Below the pieces are notes generated by a model. The model saw only the letters and a program-made list of their open reading frames with translations, made no database searches and had not been told where the DNA came from. From Azadirachta indica (lineage: Eukaryota; Streptophyta; Magnoliopsida; Sapindales; Meliaceae), in contig CM040448.1 of assembly GCA_022749755.1 (NCBI GenBank), positions 11,964,481 to 12,028,480 of the forward strand: a stretch of DNA of 64,000 bases, read 5' to 3'. Below are positions 12,295-23,231 of the stretch, in pieces (within the stretch, counting starts at the first letter, position 1; each line of letters begins with the position of its first letter). The position numbers and the translations under genes were made by a program.

Positions 12295-15064
12295 GTGTGT
12301 GCGTGCTCGTGTGTGTGCAAACATTGGTTTTAATGCGCAATATATATAAATCTATCCAAGCCATCAGAAACTGAAGATCGACTCTCTGTTGCAATTGGGG
12401 GTTGATCAGATTTGATGAACAGCTTTACGTGAAATGTACATGTACTTGCTTGCTGTTAAAAATTCATTGATATTTAAGAATATTGAAGGAAAATGTGATG
12501 AAAAAGAGAAGTGAAAGTAACAGGAATCATTGTAGAACTGCAGTACAACTGCAGCAATGGTAGTTGGAATTTCTTACTATGGCAATTGAATTGGTGAAGG
12601 TGCATCAATTAATGCAGTCTGTGTGGACAAATGAAGAAAAATGAAACTTATATAGTTCTCTTCTTTTTTATGTAAAATACATGTACTTTCTGGTGAAAAC
12701 TGAATGGTTTTAATTACTGAAAATAATAATATAGTTTACCATATGAAGGTAAATTATATTTCAGTATGGGCAACTTTAACAGATCCTGCTGCAGATAAAG
12801 CAACAGCTACCAAAATTCATGCATTCATTTTAGACTCATCGAAATAATAAATTATTATTGCGTGTCTTTCATATCAGCCTTTTAGAAGGAAAATAATGAT
12901 GATAGATATTTTGTATGTAATGTTAATATGTTATGGCGATAATTTGGTTGAACAAAATGGTGAATTTTATTGGGAATCACGTTGAGGAAAAGCTTAAAAT
13001 TGTGGTCCTATATGATTGAACGAAAGCTTTGCTTATCCAGTGTTGATGTTTGTTGTTGGAATCAATGAATGAATGAAATGACCCGAGTCCTTTCCCTTTC
13101 GCTTGTGAAAACAAAATTAAAGAACCGAAAGCAGCCATAAATCATGGATTATATACAGATAAAACACAAATCTTATCAGTCTAATAATGTTTTCAGACAT
13201 TAATGATTACAAAGATCCCATGAAATTAATTTCAACATTATTTCAGGAAAATTATAGTGATTGGAAATGATATGTTTGTTAATTAGTAAACCCCGCTGGC
13301 TACTTTGTTTTCTGTGGTTTTGAGTATACCCTTCAACCATTAAAAGAAGAAAAAACAAAAAGTTAAAGTAGCATGTTTTTCCTTGATTGCCAAATGCACA
13401 CAACTTTATCTTGGGTTATTCTTTATTATGTCGAGTCCTTTTTAGTCTAAAACAGTTTATTCTGAATTAAGTTGGACAGTAAAGATAATATTGCTTTTTC
13501 AGTTCATCTGTACGCAGAAATTTTCAGGTGGGATGAATTAATTCATCTCTTCTAAATTAACGTTGTCAAATGGGCTTTTGCTGGCTGGCAAAAAAGCAAT
13601 AGCTTATTCAGAAAAAGGGTGCAGTCAGAAACTAACTGGGTTGTTAATGACAGTTCATCAGAGATGAGATTGTGCATAAATTTTCAGAACAATGGAAGTG
13701 TACCGTGTTAAGGAATACAAGGGATTGCATTCGTCTCCTTTCCTTTCCTTTCCTTTCCTTTCTTAATGGGTCTGAGGAAGTTGCATAGGTCACATGCCAG
13801 GTTCCATATTGGGCTTTTGATTTTAACAGATTGAACCCAATATAACATCACTTTGGGTAAAGAGATATAGATATATAGAGAAAAAATGAATCGTATCAGC
13901 ATAAATAATAAGCTTACCGTGGCCCAAAAACAATGCACAAGGCGAGGTAAATATCAATGGACCATGAAACTCGGCCTACTATGCAGTTTCGAGGGGCCTA
14001 TTTTATATAATCTTTAATGAAACGAAAATGAGATGCTGATGTGAATTCTGTCTCTGCACGTAATGTACCGTGCAGTAGTAAATAAGAGCAGAGAACAAAA
14101 ACATGGTTGGCGTTGAGAACATGGCCAATGTTAGCTCATCTTCCGAGCTCAGATTAATTTCTTTGTCTTGGACAACAAGAGCTTGCTCTCTCTTCTCTTG
14201 ACTTATATCCCCGGATGTCTAAGTGAGTGAAATCTTCAATAAACAGATAGCAAATCGAAGACATTCAGGAATAACAGATCTGTTTCATAGCGTCATTGTC
14301 TGTGTCACAACCAGAACCTGCTCCGATCTCTATATTTTCCCAGATAACCAAGTATAATCTTCACTAAGATAATTGCAAGTTGGATGACAAAATCAGGAAC
14401 AACAGAGCACTGCAGGCCGATATTGCCTGGAAAGTAGCATATATTACTATTCAGTGTTCGCACGGGAAGGGCAACAAACAATTAATAATCTGGCTTCCTT
14501 AATCTCTATCATAGATGGTGGATTTATTAAAGTATTATTTGTGAAAATTCTGCAGTAAACAATATTTCCCAGTTAACAAATATCACCATTTGAGGCTTCG
14601 TTGCTATTTTCTAGAGGTCTAATTTATTTTTAATTAAAAAAGAAAGAGCATAGTAAGTCTGATGAGGCAGGTTCTCATGAAAGCAAAACTCAGTAAGTTT
14701 AAGCTCTGAAAGTCAGTCATAATCGGGTCTCCTCCTTTCTTAAATCCAGATTACCACACATTGACAGATAGACACCGTAACTTGAGCACAAACCAAAATC
14801 TTCAACTTGCTTTTTGACTCATTGACTTTTTTCAGTCTTCTCTTGATAAATATTACAACAATAACTACATCGAAACCAGGAAATCACCGAAAAATAAGTG
14901 CAATTCCTAAACTGAACAGATACCTCTAAAACGCAATCACATTGTGATCTTTTCCTCCCCAAATCCTAACAAACGCACTTCTATACAATCCCCAATTGTC
15001 CCCATAGATGATTAACTAACATTTTCCCTCATTGCCCATTTTTCCCCCAGAAAATCCACTCAAA
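10639..15064. other. Intergenic region upstream of the UDP-glucuronate 4-epimerase gene
   Basis: Gene-poor, A/T-rich DNA. Microsatellites include (AT)n at about 11380-11404 followed by (ATATT)n, (AC)n at about 11771-11800, and (AT)n at about 12265-12292 running into a GT-rich patch. The last few hundred bases before 15065 should hold the promoter and 5' UTR of the epimerase gene. I looked for plant microRNA signatures here and saw none. Confidence 0.6.
13735..13763 (+). repeat. (TTTCC)n microsatellite
   Basis: About five to six tandem pentanucleotide units (TTTCC/CTTTC) in intergenic DNA between 13735 and 13763. Confidence 0.85.
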
Positions 15065-16300
15065 ATGGATACACCTTTCTACATTCACCGATTTCGCTAT
15101 CATGTTTCGCTCACTAAACTCTTCTTCTGGGCATTTCTTTTTCTTTCCCTCATTTACTTCTTCTTCCACCCACCCAGTTCTCCATCAGACTCCTCTCGCC
15201 GCGTTTTGTGGGGCGGCGCCGACTGGGAGTACCGCGTCCTCCACTCGGCTCGGCCCCGCTCCCGAGCAGGTGGCCATGTAGTACTCGTCACTGGCGCTGC
15301 CGGATTCGTCGGGACCCACGTGTCAGCCGCCTTACGTCGGCGCGGGAACGGTGTCGTAGGACTCGACAATTTCAACGATTATTATGATCCGGCTCTGAAA
15401 CGCGGCCGTGCTTCGCTACTTGAACGAGCCGGCGTGTTTGTTGTTGAAGGTGATATAAATGATAGTATGTTGTTGGAAAAGCTTTTTAATTTAGTGAAAT
15501 TTAGCCATGTGATGCATTTAGCAGCACAGGCCGGTGTGCGTTATGCAATGAAGAATCCAGGGTCTTATGTTAACAGTAACATTGCTGGATTTGTTAATTT
15601 GCTTGAAGTTTGTAAAAATGCCAATCCACAGCCTGCTATTATATGGGCATCTTCTAGTTCGGTTTATGGACTTAATAAAAAGACACCCTTTTCGGAAAAA
15701 GATCGAACGGATCAACCTTCTAGCTTGTATGCCGCTACTAAGAAGGCTGGTGAAGAGATTGCACATACTTATAATCATATTTATGGATTGTCAATTACTG
15801 GTTTGCGGTTTTTCACTGTTTATGGACCATGGGGTAGGCCTGATATGGCTTATTTCTTTTTCACGAGGAATATTTTGAAAAGAAAGCCTGTGATGATATT
15901 TGAGGGTCCTGATCATGCTGCCGTGGCCAGAGACTTTACCTACATTGATGATATAGTGAAGGGTTGCTTGGCTGCTTTAGATACTGCCAAGAAGAGTACA
16001 GGCAGTGGTGGAAAGAAGAGGGGAGCAGCACAGTTGAGAGTGTTTAATCTTGGAAATACATCGCCAGAGCCTGTTGGGAAACTTGTGAGTATATTGGAGA
16101 AGTTGTTGAAGATAAAGGCTAAGAAGATTGTGTTGCCAATACCGGCAAATGGGGATGTTTTATTTACTCATGCTAATATAAGCTTGGCACAGAGGGAGCT
16201 CGGGTATAAGCCTAGCACGGATTTGCAGACAGGGTTGAAGAAGTTTGTGAGGTGGTACCTGGATTACTATTTGCATTCCGGGAAGAAGAGTGCTGTATAA
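15065..16300 (+). CDS. GAE: UDP-glucuronate 4-epimerase (type II membrane protein, Golgi)
   Basis: Intronless gene of 411 residues. The ATG at 15065 (context CTCAAAATGG) is chosen because the frame extends further upstream only to a TTG. Residues 16-34 form a membrane anchor, followed by a short stem. The extended short-chain dehydrogenase fold starts near residue 71 with the NAD-binding TGAAGFVG (77-83); the catalytic S/YxxxK is around S197-S199 and Y222-K226. Conserved blocks GLDNFNDYYDP, HLAAQAGVRYA, WASSSSVYGL and FFTVYGPWGRPDM mark the plant GAE family, which converts UDP-glucuronic acid to UDP-galacturonic acid for pectin in the Golgi. The N-terminus is short and lacks the usual PSTPGK-like start of several paralogues. 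Intact, with no odd features. Which of the GAE paralogues it corresponds to is uncertain; the nearby RPS13 gene suggests the GAE3 position. Confidence 0.93.
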   Translation: MDTPFYIHRFRYHVSLTKLFFWAFLFLSLIYFFFHPPSSPSDSSRRVLWGGADWEYRVLHSARPRSRAGGHVVLVTGAAGFVGTHVSAALRRRGNGVVGLDNFNDYYDPALKRGRASLLERAGVFVVEGDINDSMLLEKLFNLVKFSHVMHLAAQAGVRYAMKNPGSYVNSNIAGFVNLLEVCKNANPQPAIIWASSSSVYGLNKKTPFSEKDRTDQPSSLYAATKKAGEEIAHTYNHIYGLSITGLRFFTVYGPWGRPDMAYFFFTRNILKRKPVMIFEGPDHAAVARDFTYIDDIVKGCLAALDTAKKSTGSGGKKRGAAQLRVFNLGNTSPEPVGKLVSILEKLLKIKAKKIVLPIPANGDVLFTHANISLAQRELGYKPSTDLQTGLKKFVRWYLDYYLHSGKKSAV

Positions 16301-19091
16301 ATGAGTCTTTTTTGTGGTTCTGTGGTAGGACATGAATCTTTATTAGTTTGATTCTTAATTCTTGAACATCTATGGGGAGATTTCATGATTGATGTGCATT
16401 CTTTGCAGGGTTATCTTAATTGCATTTAGAAACCAGAAGCATCTCCTATTGTTTTTGGCATTGTGTTTTTTCATATAATCTGTAGTTTAATCATTATGAT
16501 CATGACTTGTTAATTTGGGATATATTCTATGGCTATAATTGGGAGTTGCAATAACATCTGGTGCCTATCTTGCTTTTTCAGTTGATGTTTTACTAATTAT
16601 TGTCTTCGATACATTGCTCTGAAGAAAGGACGCTGGATGTTTTCTTTCTCACACCTTGATTGTTTGTTTTGCATCTTATCCTCAGATTCTTCATGTTCTA
16701 CAAATTAGCTTGTCTATGCTTAATTTAATTTGAAAATGATCATATCGGTTTTGTAAACAATTCTATCTTTCTGATGCCAGAAAGCTGCAATAAGTTGTCA
16801 TCATGACTAAAACAGTTACAGATTTTGAATGTGACTCTTAATGTGAAATAAATTGAAGGTTGAATATTTCTCATAAACAAATCTTGACTACTTAACTGGT
16901 GAGGATTAGTTCTCTGATTCCAATTTAACGTCTTTTGAACAATTCTGAAACCATAAAATGCACACTGAGGAGTACTCTTCTTTCCTTTTCTTTTCAACCC
17001 ATAATTCATAAACTAATTAGTGATATTAATTTTGTTGCATTAACGTAGCACTTACATGAAAAATTTAGTATTGTATTTTTCTTTGATGTGAGAATGCATA
17101 GAATTGCATTTACTTAAGATAATCCTTTTGGCACTTCTGTTGGCTACCCTGCATATTTATAGAGGCTGGACAAGTTGGAAAATGATGGGAGATAAAGGAT
17201 GGCGACACTTGTGAGAAATTGTAATTATAGATATACAAAGGTGAGAGGCAGAGGACAATGAAATGAAGGTGTTGGACAGAGACACAAACATACACGCTCA
17301 GAGGCTAGACCCGACAAAATACAGTAGTTTGGACCACTATCATCTTTTTCTTGGGCATGCTCAAACCTTTTCAGTAATCTGTGCGGGAGGTTCTCCAGGA
17401 GCATTTGAAAGTGAGAGTTGGATATGCTTTGTGTCGTTTATCTGGGGTACTCATCTGTGTTTTTGGGGATCTGAAATTACAAAATTCTTTTAAGTTTCCA
17501 GAGCAGGAGTATTTGGTTTCTTTATGCTTCATCTTGCAATATGGTTGTTAGAAAAGTTGTAATGGATTTAAAACAAAGAGATTTTGGACAAGACTGTTAG
17601 GCTGCTATTAGTTTATTTGAGTAAGAATATCTGTAGGAATGGTTGATAATTTCTGACATGCTATTAACATTAGCTGCTCGATACAATGTGGCACTGTTAG
17701 AGGTGATATGCTACCAGAAAGGTGGTATAACAAATATCATACTGGCCAATTTTGATTATGGAAAAGCGCAAGGAGCAACAGAACAAAACTTCAAAAATTT
17801 TGTAAGTAGTAAACACAGTTTTTTAAGCCAAGATAAATTAGAAGTACGAAAGGGTTTTGGCTCCTTTGCTTCACTCTTCCTGTAAGGATCGAAGAGTGTA
17901 AATATATAATTATTTCTGACTAATGCATGAAGATTTCACAAAAATTTGTCTCCTGAAGTTCTGTCCTCTTTGTTACACGTTAAAATTCTAAGCTTTTTTC
18001 TCGCATGGTAGTGTAATAGTTCATCTCTTCAATCTGAATGCAAAGGGGTGGCAATTTTTTTGTTCTTATTTTGTTTGTTAAAGCAGTTACAAGATTAACT
18101 AATGATATCTTTGAGAAAATTTGCAATTGAGGTGTAAATTTAATATAACATAGTTAAAGTGGTGGCACATTGAAACATAATTTTTCTGAAATGATGTTCA
18201 CATGTACCCAAAACAATGAAGTTTTTCTTTTTCAGCTTGTTCTTCCAAATCTACTACGACAGGTCTGCTGATACTCGAGAAAGATTTTCGAGTTTTGGAA
18301 TAGATGGGTTGAAGGTGTTACTACTGGGATCTTTGGATACTTCGAGTTGTTTCCCTTCATCCCTCACCCCACTTTACTCTCTTTTTTCGTGCCAGTCCTA
18401 ATCCTCTTACACAGACATATCATGCTTGGATGGTTTCTGTGCTTACAGTTTGAAGATTTGCTCCCATGTTCCATAACTACTGTGATTCATCGGAGTGATT
18501 GTAGCCGTTTAGAAGCTAGTTATTTGGCTCTTGTGTTTGTAGATTCTCTTTATCTATCAGACAAATCTGACATAATAAGCATTTTTTTCTCTAAATGTTT
18601 TGCTTTTTAACAAAGACTGTTCAACTCTTGCTGTTGTGCTACACGGTTCTATAACTGAGTGCACATATTTTACTGTTTGTGGGACTATATCCTTAGACTT
18701 TAGTTTTCCAGCAAGCATTCTTATAATTTATGACGTGTTTTGACCGATTGACCGCTGGTTTTTCAATTAGTTTGAATTTTCTGAATGCATTATTTGCTAT
18801 TTAATCTAACTTGTTCTACGTCTTTAATTATTGCTAAATTATAGAGAGGGGTCTCAGTTCACCATAGGCAGTACAGTATTCCCATGTCACCACAAGCTCT
18901 GCAATTATGGCCAAGTAAATTATACATTTTTCTACTACGGAGTACCCGACTTGGAGGAAATCCACTGTCCACGCAGTCTTTATCATGACTTTGCTCGTAT
19001 TCTCTCATAATTTAATCTAAATATTGAACAAATCCAAATTAATATCACTAATCCAATTATTTCTTTGGCAAGCCTTCATTTTCCAGTGACC
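16301..19091. other. Intergenic region, epimerase 3' flank to P450 pseudogene
   Basis: The first few hundred bases should be the 3' UTR of the epimerase gene. The rest is T-rich DNA with scattered short open frames that show no domain, codon bias or splice logic. No gene is supported. Confidence 0.6.
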
Positions 19092-19334
19092 ATGATAGCA
19101 AACCTTTTCAGTAAGATTTTTAGCCTGGTTTTTGATGCCTGGTCATGGTGCTGGAATAAAATGGCTGAAGATTTCGTGTTCAGTGTGCTAGTTACTCTTA
19201 CGGCAGACATTATTGGACGGTTTGGTGTGTATTGCTGATCAGGAAATCAAAAATCCCACCATTGCCGCCTGGCCCTCCAGGACTGCCGGTAGTGGGCAAA
19301 CTTCTCTTCATTGAACACGATTTTAACCATTAAA
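19092..19334 (+). pseudogene. CYP706-type cytochrome P450 pseudogene 1, N-terminal piece
   Basis: From ATG 19092 the translation gives a tryptophan-rich N-terminus and a membrane anchor. A frameshift near 19236 separates this from the proline-rich hinge PPLPPGPPGLPVVGKL, typical of plant microsomal P450s. The block FIEHDFNH matches the same place in the second pseudogene of this window (VEPDFHRYF), which identifies both as one family; the organisation is that of CYP706. The piece ends at residue about 60, where the LTR retrotransposon begins. Roughly 190 residues are missing between this piece and the part that resumes after the element, so the gene had already lost DNA before the insertion. 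Confidence 0.8.
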
Positions 19335-19972
19335 TGTCACGCCCCGCGTGAATAGTGCCCCATGAACAGTAACCGTGACCAAGACGTTGTGCGGACAGAA
19401 TTCGCGCGAGGGAAAATCCGGGACAAACGGGCACATGAGCGTTGGTAATAAGACTCGTCGATAGAACGGGTTAAGTGGGGAAATAAGGCATTTGGGCCAA
19501 AGATCCATATATTCTTCCTTATTGGCATTATTGTACTTATAGCCCAATGTTAGCCCAACTAGCCCAACTAGCCCAACTTCTAGAATGGTGGCCCAATTAG
19601 CCCAAGTTCTAGAATTGTGTAGATAGCATTACCATTTTGACCATTGTATAGATATTTTCTAGGACATTTCTAGAAGGCCAATCTTAGCCCTCAAAAGTGC
19701 ATTGTGAGGTGCAATCTAGGCCGTCCATTTTATGTAAGTTTTCCTATAAATAGGTGAGGCCTCATTTGGCCAAACCAAGCAACCAAGTAATTAAGCAATT
19801 AAGCAATAAACTTGAGTTGTGTAAATCACTCTTCACTCAAACTCTTATTGCTCTCTCTCTTCTATTCATAAGCTTCCGATTTAGCGCATTGCGGGTGTTG
19901 AAGGCTTGCTTAGTGAGCGGAGTTGCTAAGCGCCGCACGGTCGAAGTGAGTGAAGAGAGTGAGGCCGTGACA
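19335..19972 (+). repeat. 5' LTR
   Basis: Begins TGTCACGCC and ends CCGTGACA. It contains a TATAAATA box at 19745-19752, giving a likely transcription start near 19775-19785, and a short direct-repeat tract of AGCCCAACT units around 19550-19580. Compared with the 3' LTR it is 3 nt longer. Confidence 0.95.
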
Positions 19973-19974
19973 GT

Positions 19975-19986
19975 TGGTATCAGAGC
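19975..19986 (+). other. Primer binding site, complementary to initiator tRNA-Met
   Basis: TGGTATCAGAGC lies 2 nt after the 5' LTR. This is the usual plant retrotransposon primer site for the 3' end of tRNA-Met. Confidence 0.9.
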
Positions 19987-20076
19987 CAGGTTGAGCAACA
20001 CAAGGTTGGGCGGAGACCTTGTTGAGAGGGAGCTTTCGAATCAAAAGTTGCGTGAAGGGAAACTCTATCAAAAGGA

Positions 20077-23000
20077 ATGGCCAACGTTTCCGACGTTACC
20101 ATTGCAGGTGAGGAGGCCCAAGTGCGGGGACGTGACGAGCAACGTCCTACCAAGGGTGGAAGCAAGAGGGTGCAGTCCAAGGACATGGTGGCTGGCTTGG
20201 ACGCTCGAGTAGCTAGCGTGGAAGCTTTTGTGGCAAGTGTAGACTCACGCCTTGACGAGATGGAGCAGCGCTTCGACGGGTTGGAAGCGGAGGACAATGC
20301 TCTTCGTGAGGTAGTGGAGGTGTCTACCGCCAAGCTCGAGGATGCCTTCAAGCAAGAGTTGCTAGCGGTTCACGACCGTATGTTTAGGGACATCCGAGCC
20401 TACATTGATAGGGAACTCGCCACAATTAAGGAGGATGTGGCTTTGTGCAAGCGTGCGGCAGCAAGCGGGATGACTACCACACGTGAAGCACCAAGAGTCG
20501 ATGTCCCCAAGCCCAAGTCCTATAATGGCTCGAGGAGTGCCAAGGACGTGGACAACTTCTTGTGGGGGATCGAACAATATGTCGAAGTGATGGGCATCAC
20601 CGATGAACAAACCAAGGTACGTACCGCTACCCATTATCTAACCGATGTGGCTATGTTGTGGTGGAGAAGGAGGTACGGTGACATTGGTAAAGGGACATGC
20701 ACCATCGAAACCTTCGATGACTTCAAGCGGGAACTCAAGCGGCAATTCTATCCGGAAAATGCCGAAGAGGAAGCACGAGGCCGGTTGCGACGCCTCAAAC
20801 AATCCGGAAGCTTGCGGGACTACATCAAGGAGTTTACTAGCTTGGTGTTGGAGATTCCGGATATGAGCGACAAGGATTCGCTCTTTTTCTTCATGGATGG
20901 GCTCCAAGGATGGGCGAAGACGGAGCTTAGGAGACGAAGTGTGCAAGATCTCGCAACCGCCATAGCCGTTGCGGAGACTCTCACTGATTACTCAAGTGAG
21001 CGATCAAATACCAAGGCCAAGGACAAGAAGGGTGGCCAAGGTAAAGGTGGGGGAGACCATAGCAAATCGCAAGGAGATGGCTTCCGCAAACCACCTATCG
21101 GCAAAGAGAAGCCGAGGAATGACAAAGAGAGGGATTCCAAACCTTCTCGAAATTGCTACTTTTGCGATGGTCCTCATTGGATGCGGGATTGTCCGAAGAG
21201 GAAGGCATTGAACGCCATGGTGGCTCGTGCGGAGGAACCACCAAGTCGAGAGGGTGACGCGGCGATGGGTTCTTTGCAACTACTCAATGCCATTCGAGCA
21301 GTTCCGGAGGCACAAGCAAAGGGGCTTATCTACGTTGATGTGGTGATCAACAAGGTACGTACAAAAGCCTTAGTTGATACGGGTGCCTCACATAATTTTG
21401 TGCAGGTTGACGAGGCCAAACGACTAGGTCTCAAGGTGACCAACAAAGGCGGCACCATGAAGGCAGTAAATTCGGTCTCTAAACCAATCAAAGGCGTAGC
21501 GCGGAAGGTTGAAACCACCATCGGAGAATGGAAAGGACCGGTAGATTGGTCGGTAGTACCTATGGACGACCACAAAATTGTGCTTGGAATGGATTTCTTT
21601 GATCAAATGAAGGTCGTACCGGTACCATTTGCCAACACCATGTGCATCCTTGATGAAGGCAAGGCATGCATGATTCCGATGATAAGAGCAAGTAAGGTGG
21701 AGACTAAGACACTCTCGACCATTAACTTAAGCATTCCCGAGGGAAAGCTAGTAGGGAGGATCAAAGAAGGATTGACCCAAGACCCTCTAGCCAAAAATAT
21801 AGTGGTGCTCGCACACGAGGGGAAGACAAGACGGTTTTGGCTTGACGACGGATTGCTCTATGCCAAGGGGAGGCGAATTTTTGTGCCAAAGTGGGGTGGT
21901 TTGAGGAAAGAGCTTATCAAGGAATGCCATGATTCCAAGTGGGCTGGACACCCCGGGGCTAAGCGCACCAATGCTTTGTTGGAAAATTCGTACTATTGGC
22001 CAAGGATGCGAGAAGATGTCGAGGCCTATGTGCGGACATGTCTTGTATGCCAACAAGACAAAATTGAGCAACGAGCATCCGGTGGGTTACTTGAGCCATT
22101 ACCGATTCCGAACAAGCCATGGGAAAGTGTTTCCATGGATTTCATCACGTCACTACCGAAATCGGAGGGGTATGGAAGTATCATTGTGGTGGTGGTGGAT
22201 CGTTTTAGCAAATACGCGGTTTTTATACCGGCACCTACGGATTGCACAGCGGAAGAAGCTGCAAAATTATTCCTAAAGCATGTGGTGAAGCTTTGGGGAG
22301 TGCCGAATAATATTGTAAGTGATCGCGATCCACGGTTTACCGGGAAGTTTTGGTCCGAGTTATTCAAGCTACTTGGAACGGACCTTAATTTTTCTACAAG
22401 CTTTCATCCTCAAAGTGACGGACAAACCGAGCGTGTCAATGCACTGCTCGAATTATACTTGAGGCACTATGTGAGTGCCAACCAAAGGGATTGGGCTAAG
22501 TTGCTAGATGTGGCTCAATTTTCTTACAACTTGCAGCGGAGCGAGGCGACTAATAGGAGTCCGTTCGAGATTGTGTTGGGACGACAACCGATGACTCCAC
22601 ATGCACTAGCCTCAAGTTATGATGGAAAAAGTCCGGGAGCCTTCAAGTTCGCCAAGGCATGGCATGAACAAGCCGATTTAGCTAGGGCATATCTAGATAA
22701 GGCGGCTAAGAAGATGAAGAAGTGGGCGGACAATAATCGAAGGACGTGGAGTTCCAAGAGGGGGACCAAGTCATGGGTAAAACTCTTGCCCCAACAATTC
22801 AAGACATTGCGCAAAGTACACAAGGGATTGGTTCGACGTTACGAGGGACCATTTCCGATCATAAAGAAAGTGGGCAAGGTGTCATATCGAGTTCTTCTTC
22901 CCCCTAAATTGAAGATTCACCCCGTCTTCCATGTAAGCATGTTAAAGCCTTACCATGGAGACGAGGAAGACCCGAGCCGAGGGGAGTCAAAACGGGCTCC

Positions 23001-23220
23001 AACTGCTGTGGTAACCTCTTTCGAAAAGGAGGTTGAGTGTATTCTTGCAGATCGACGAGTTCGAAAGCGAGGAGTGCCAAACTACACGGAATATTTCATC
23101 AAGTGGAAGGGATTGCCCGAAAGCGAGGCTACATGGGAGCATGAAGATGCACTATGGCAATTCCAAGAGCACATAAAGAGGTTCCGTGAGGAAGACGCGA
23201 CGAGGACGTCGCGCATTTAG
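20077..23220 (+). CDS. Gag-protease-integrase-chromodomain polyprotein without RT/RNase H
   Basis: Uninterrupted frame of 1047 residues from ATG 20077 to TAG 23218-23220. Order: coiled-coil N-terminus (about 40-125); retrotransposon gag domain (about 145-305); CX2CX3HX4C zinc knuckle C360-C372; aspartic protease LVDTGASHNF with D434; integrase HHCC finger H618, H625, C655, C658; integrase core D688, D749, E785 (D,D35E); GPY/F-like module around 920-950; chromodomain about 985-1035. No reverse transcriptase YxDD or RNase H motif occurs anywhere. About 50-90 residues link protease to integrase where a complete element has several hundred, so the loss was in frame. Residues about 887-898 look out of frame relative to the family, consistent with a pair of compensating 1-nt indels. 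All visible integrase catalytic residues are kept. Confidence 0.93.
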   Translation: MANVSDVTIAGEEAQVRGRDEQRPTKGGSKRVQSKDMVAGLDARVASVEAFVASVDSRLDEMEQRFDGLEAEDNALREVVEVSTAKLEDAFKQELLAVHDRMFRDIRAYIDRELATIKEDVALCKRAAASGMTTTREAPRVDVPKPKSYNGSRSAKDVDNFLWGIEQYVEVMGITDEQTKVRTATHYLTDVAMLWWRRRYGDIGKGTCTIETFDDFKRELKRQFYPENAEEEARGRLRRLKQSGSLRDYIKEFTSLVLEIPDMSDKDSLFFFMDGLQGWAKTELRRRSVQDLATAIAVAETLTDYSSERSNTKAKDKKGGQGKGGGDHSKSQGDGFRKPPIGKEKPRNDKERDSKPSRNCYFCDGPHWMRDCPKRKALNAMVARAEEPPSREGDAAMGSLQLLNAIRAVPEAQAKGLIYVDVVINKVRTKALVDTGASHNFVQVDEAKRLGLKVTNKGGTMKAVNSVSKPIKGVARKVETTIGEWKGPVDWSVVPMDDHKIVLGMDFFDQMKVVPVPFANTMCILDEGKACMIPMIRASKVETKTLSTINLSIPEGKLVGRIKEGLTQDPLAKNIVVLAHEGKTRRFWLDDGLLYAKGRRIFVPKWGGLRKELIKECHDSKWAGHPGAKRTNALLENSYYWPRMREDVEAYVRTCLVCQQDKIEQRASGGLLEPLPIPNKPWESVSMDFITSLPKSEGYGSIIVVVVDRFSKYAVFIPAPTDCTAEEAAKLFLKHVVKLWGVPNNIVSDRDPRFTGKFWSELFKLLGTDLNFSTSFHPQSDGQTERVNALLELYLRHYVSANQRDWAKLLDVAQFSYNLQRSEATNRSPFEIVLGRQPMTPHALASSYDGKSPGAFKFAKAWHEQADLARAYLDKAAKKMKKWADNNRRTWSSKRGTKSWVKLLPQQFKTLRKVHKGLVRRYEGPFPIIKKVGKVSYRVLLPPKLKIHPVFHVSMLKPYHGDEEDPSRGESKRAPTAVVTSFEKEVECILADRRVRKRGVPNYTEYFIKWKGLPESEATWEHEDALWQFQEHIKRFREEDATRTSRI

Positions 23221-23231
23221 GTGGGGGAGGA
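23221..23231 (+). other. Polypurine tract
   Basis: GTGGGGGAGGA lies between the stop codon and the 3' LTR. This is the expected place and composition for the plus-strand primer of an LTR retrotransposon. Confidence 0.85.

Noticed and set aside
20077..23220. Reading the retrotransposon as an autonomous element
   Set aside because: No reverse transcriptase or RNase H motif occurs in any frame between protease and integrase; the space is far too short.
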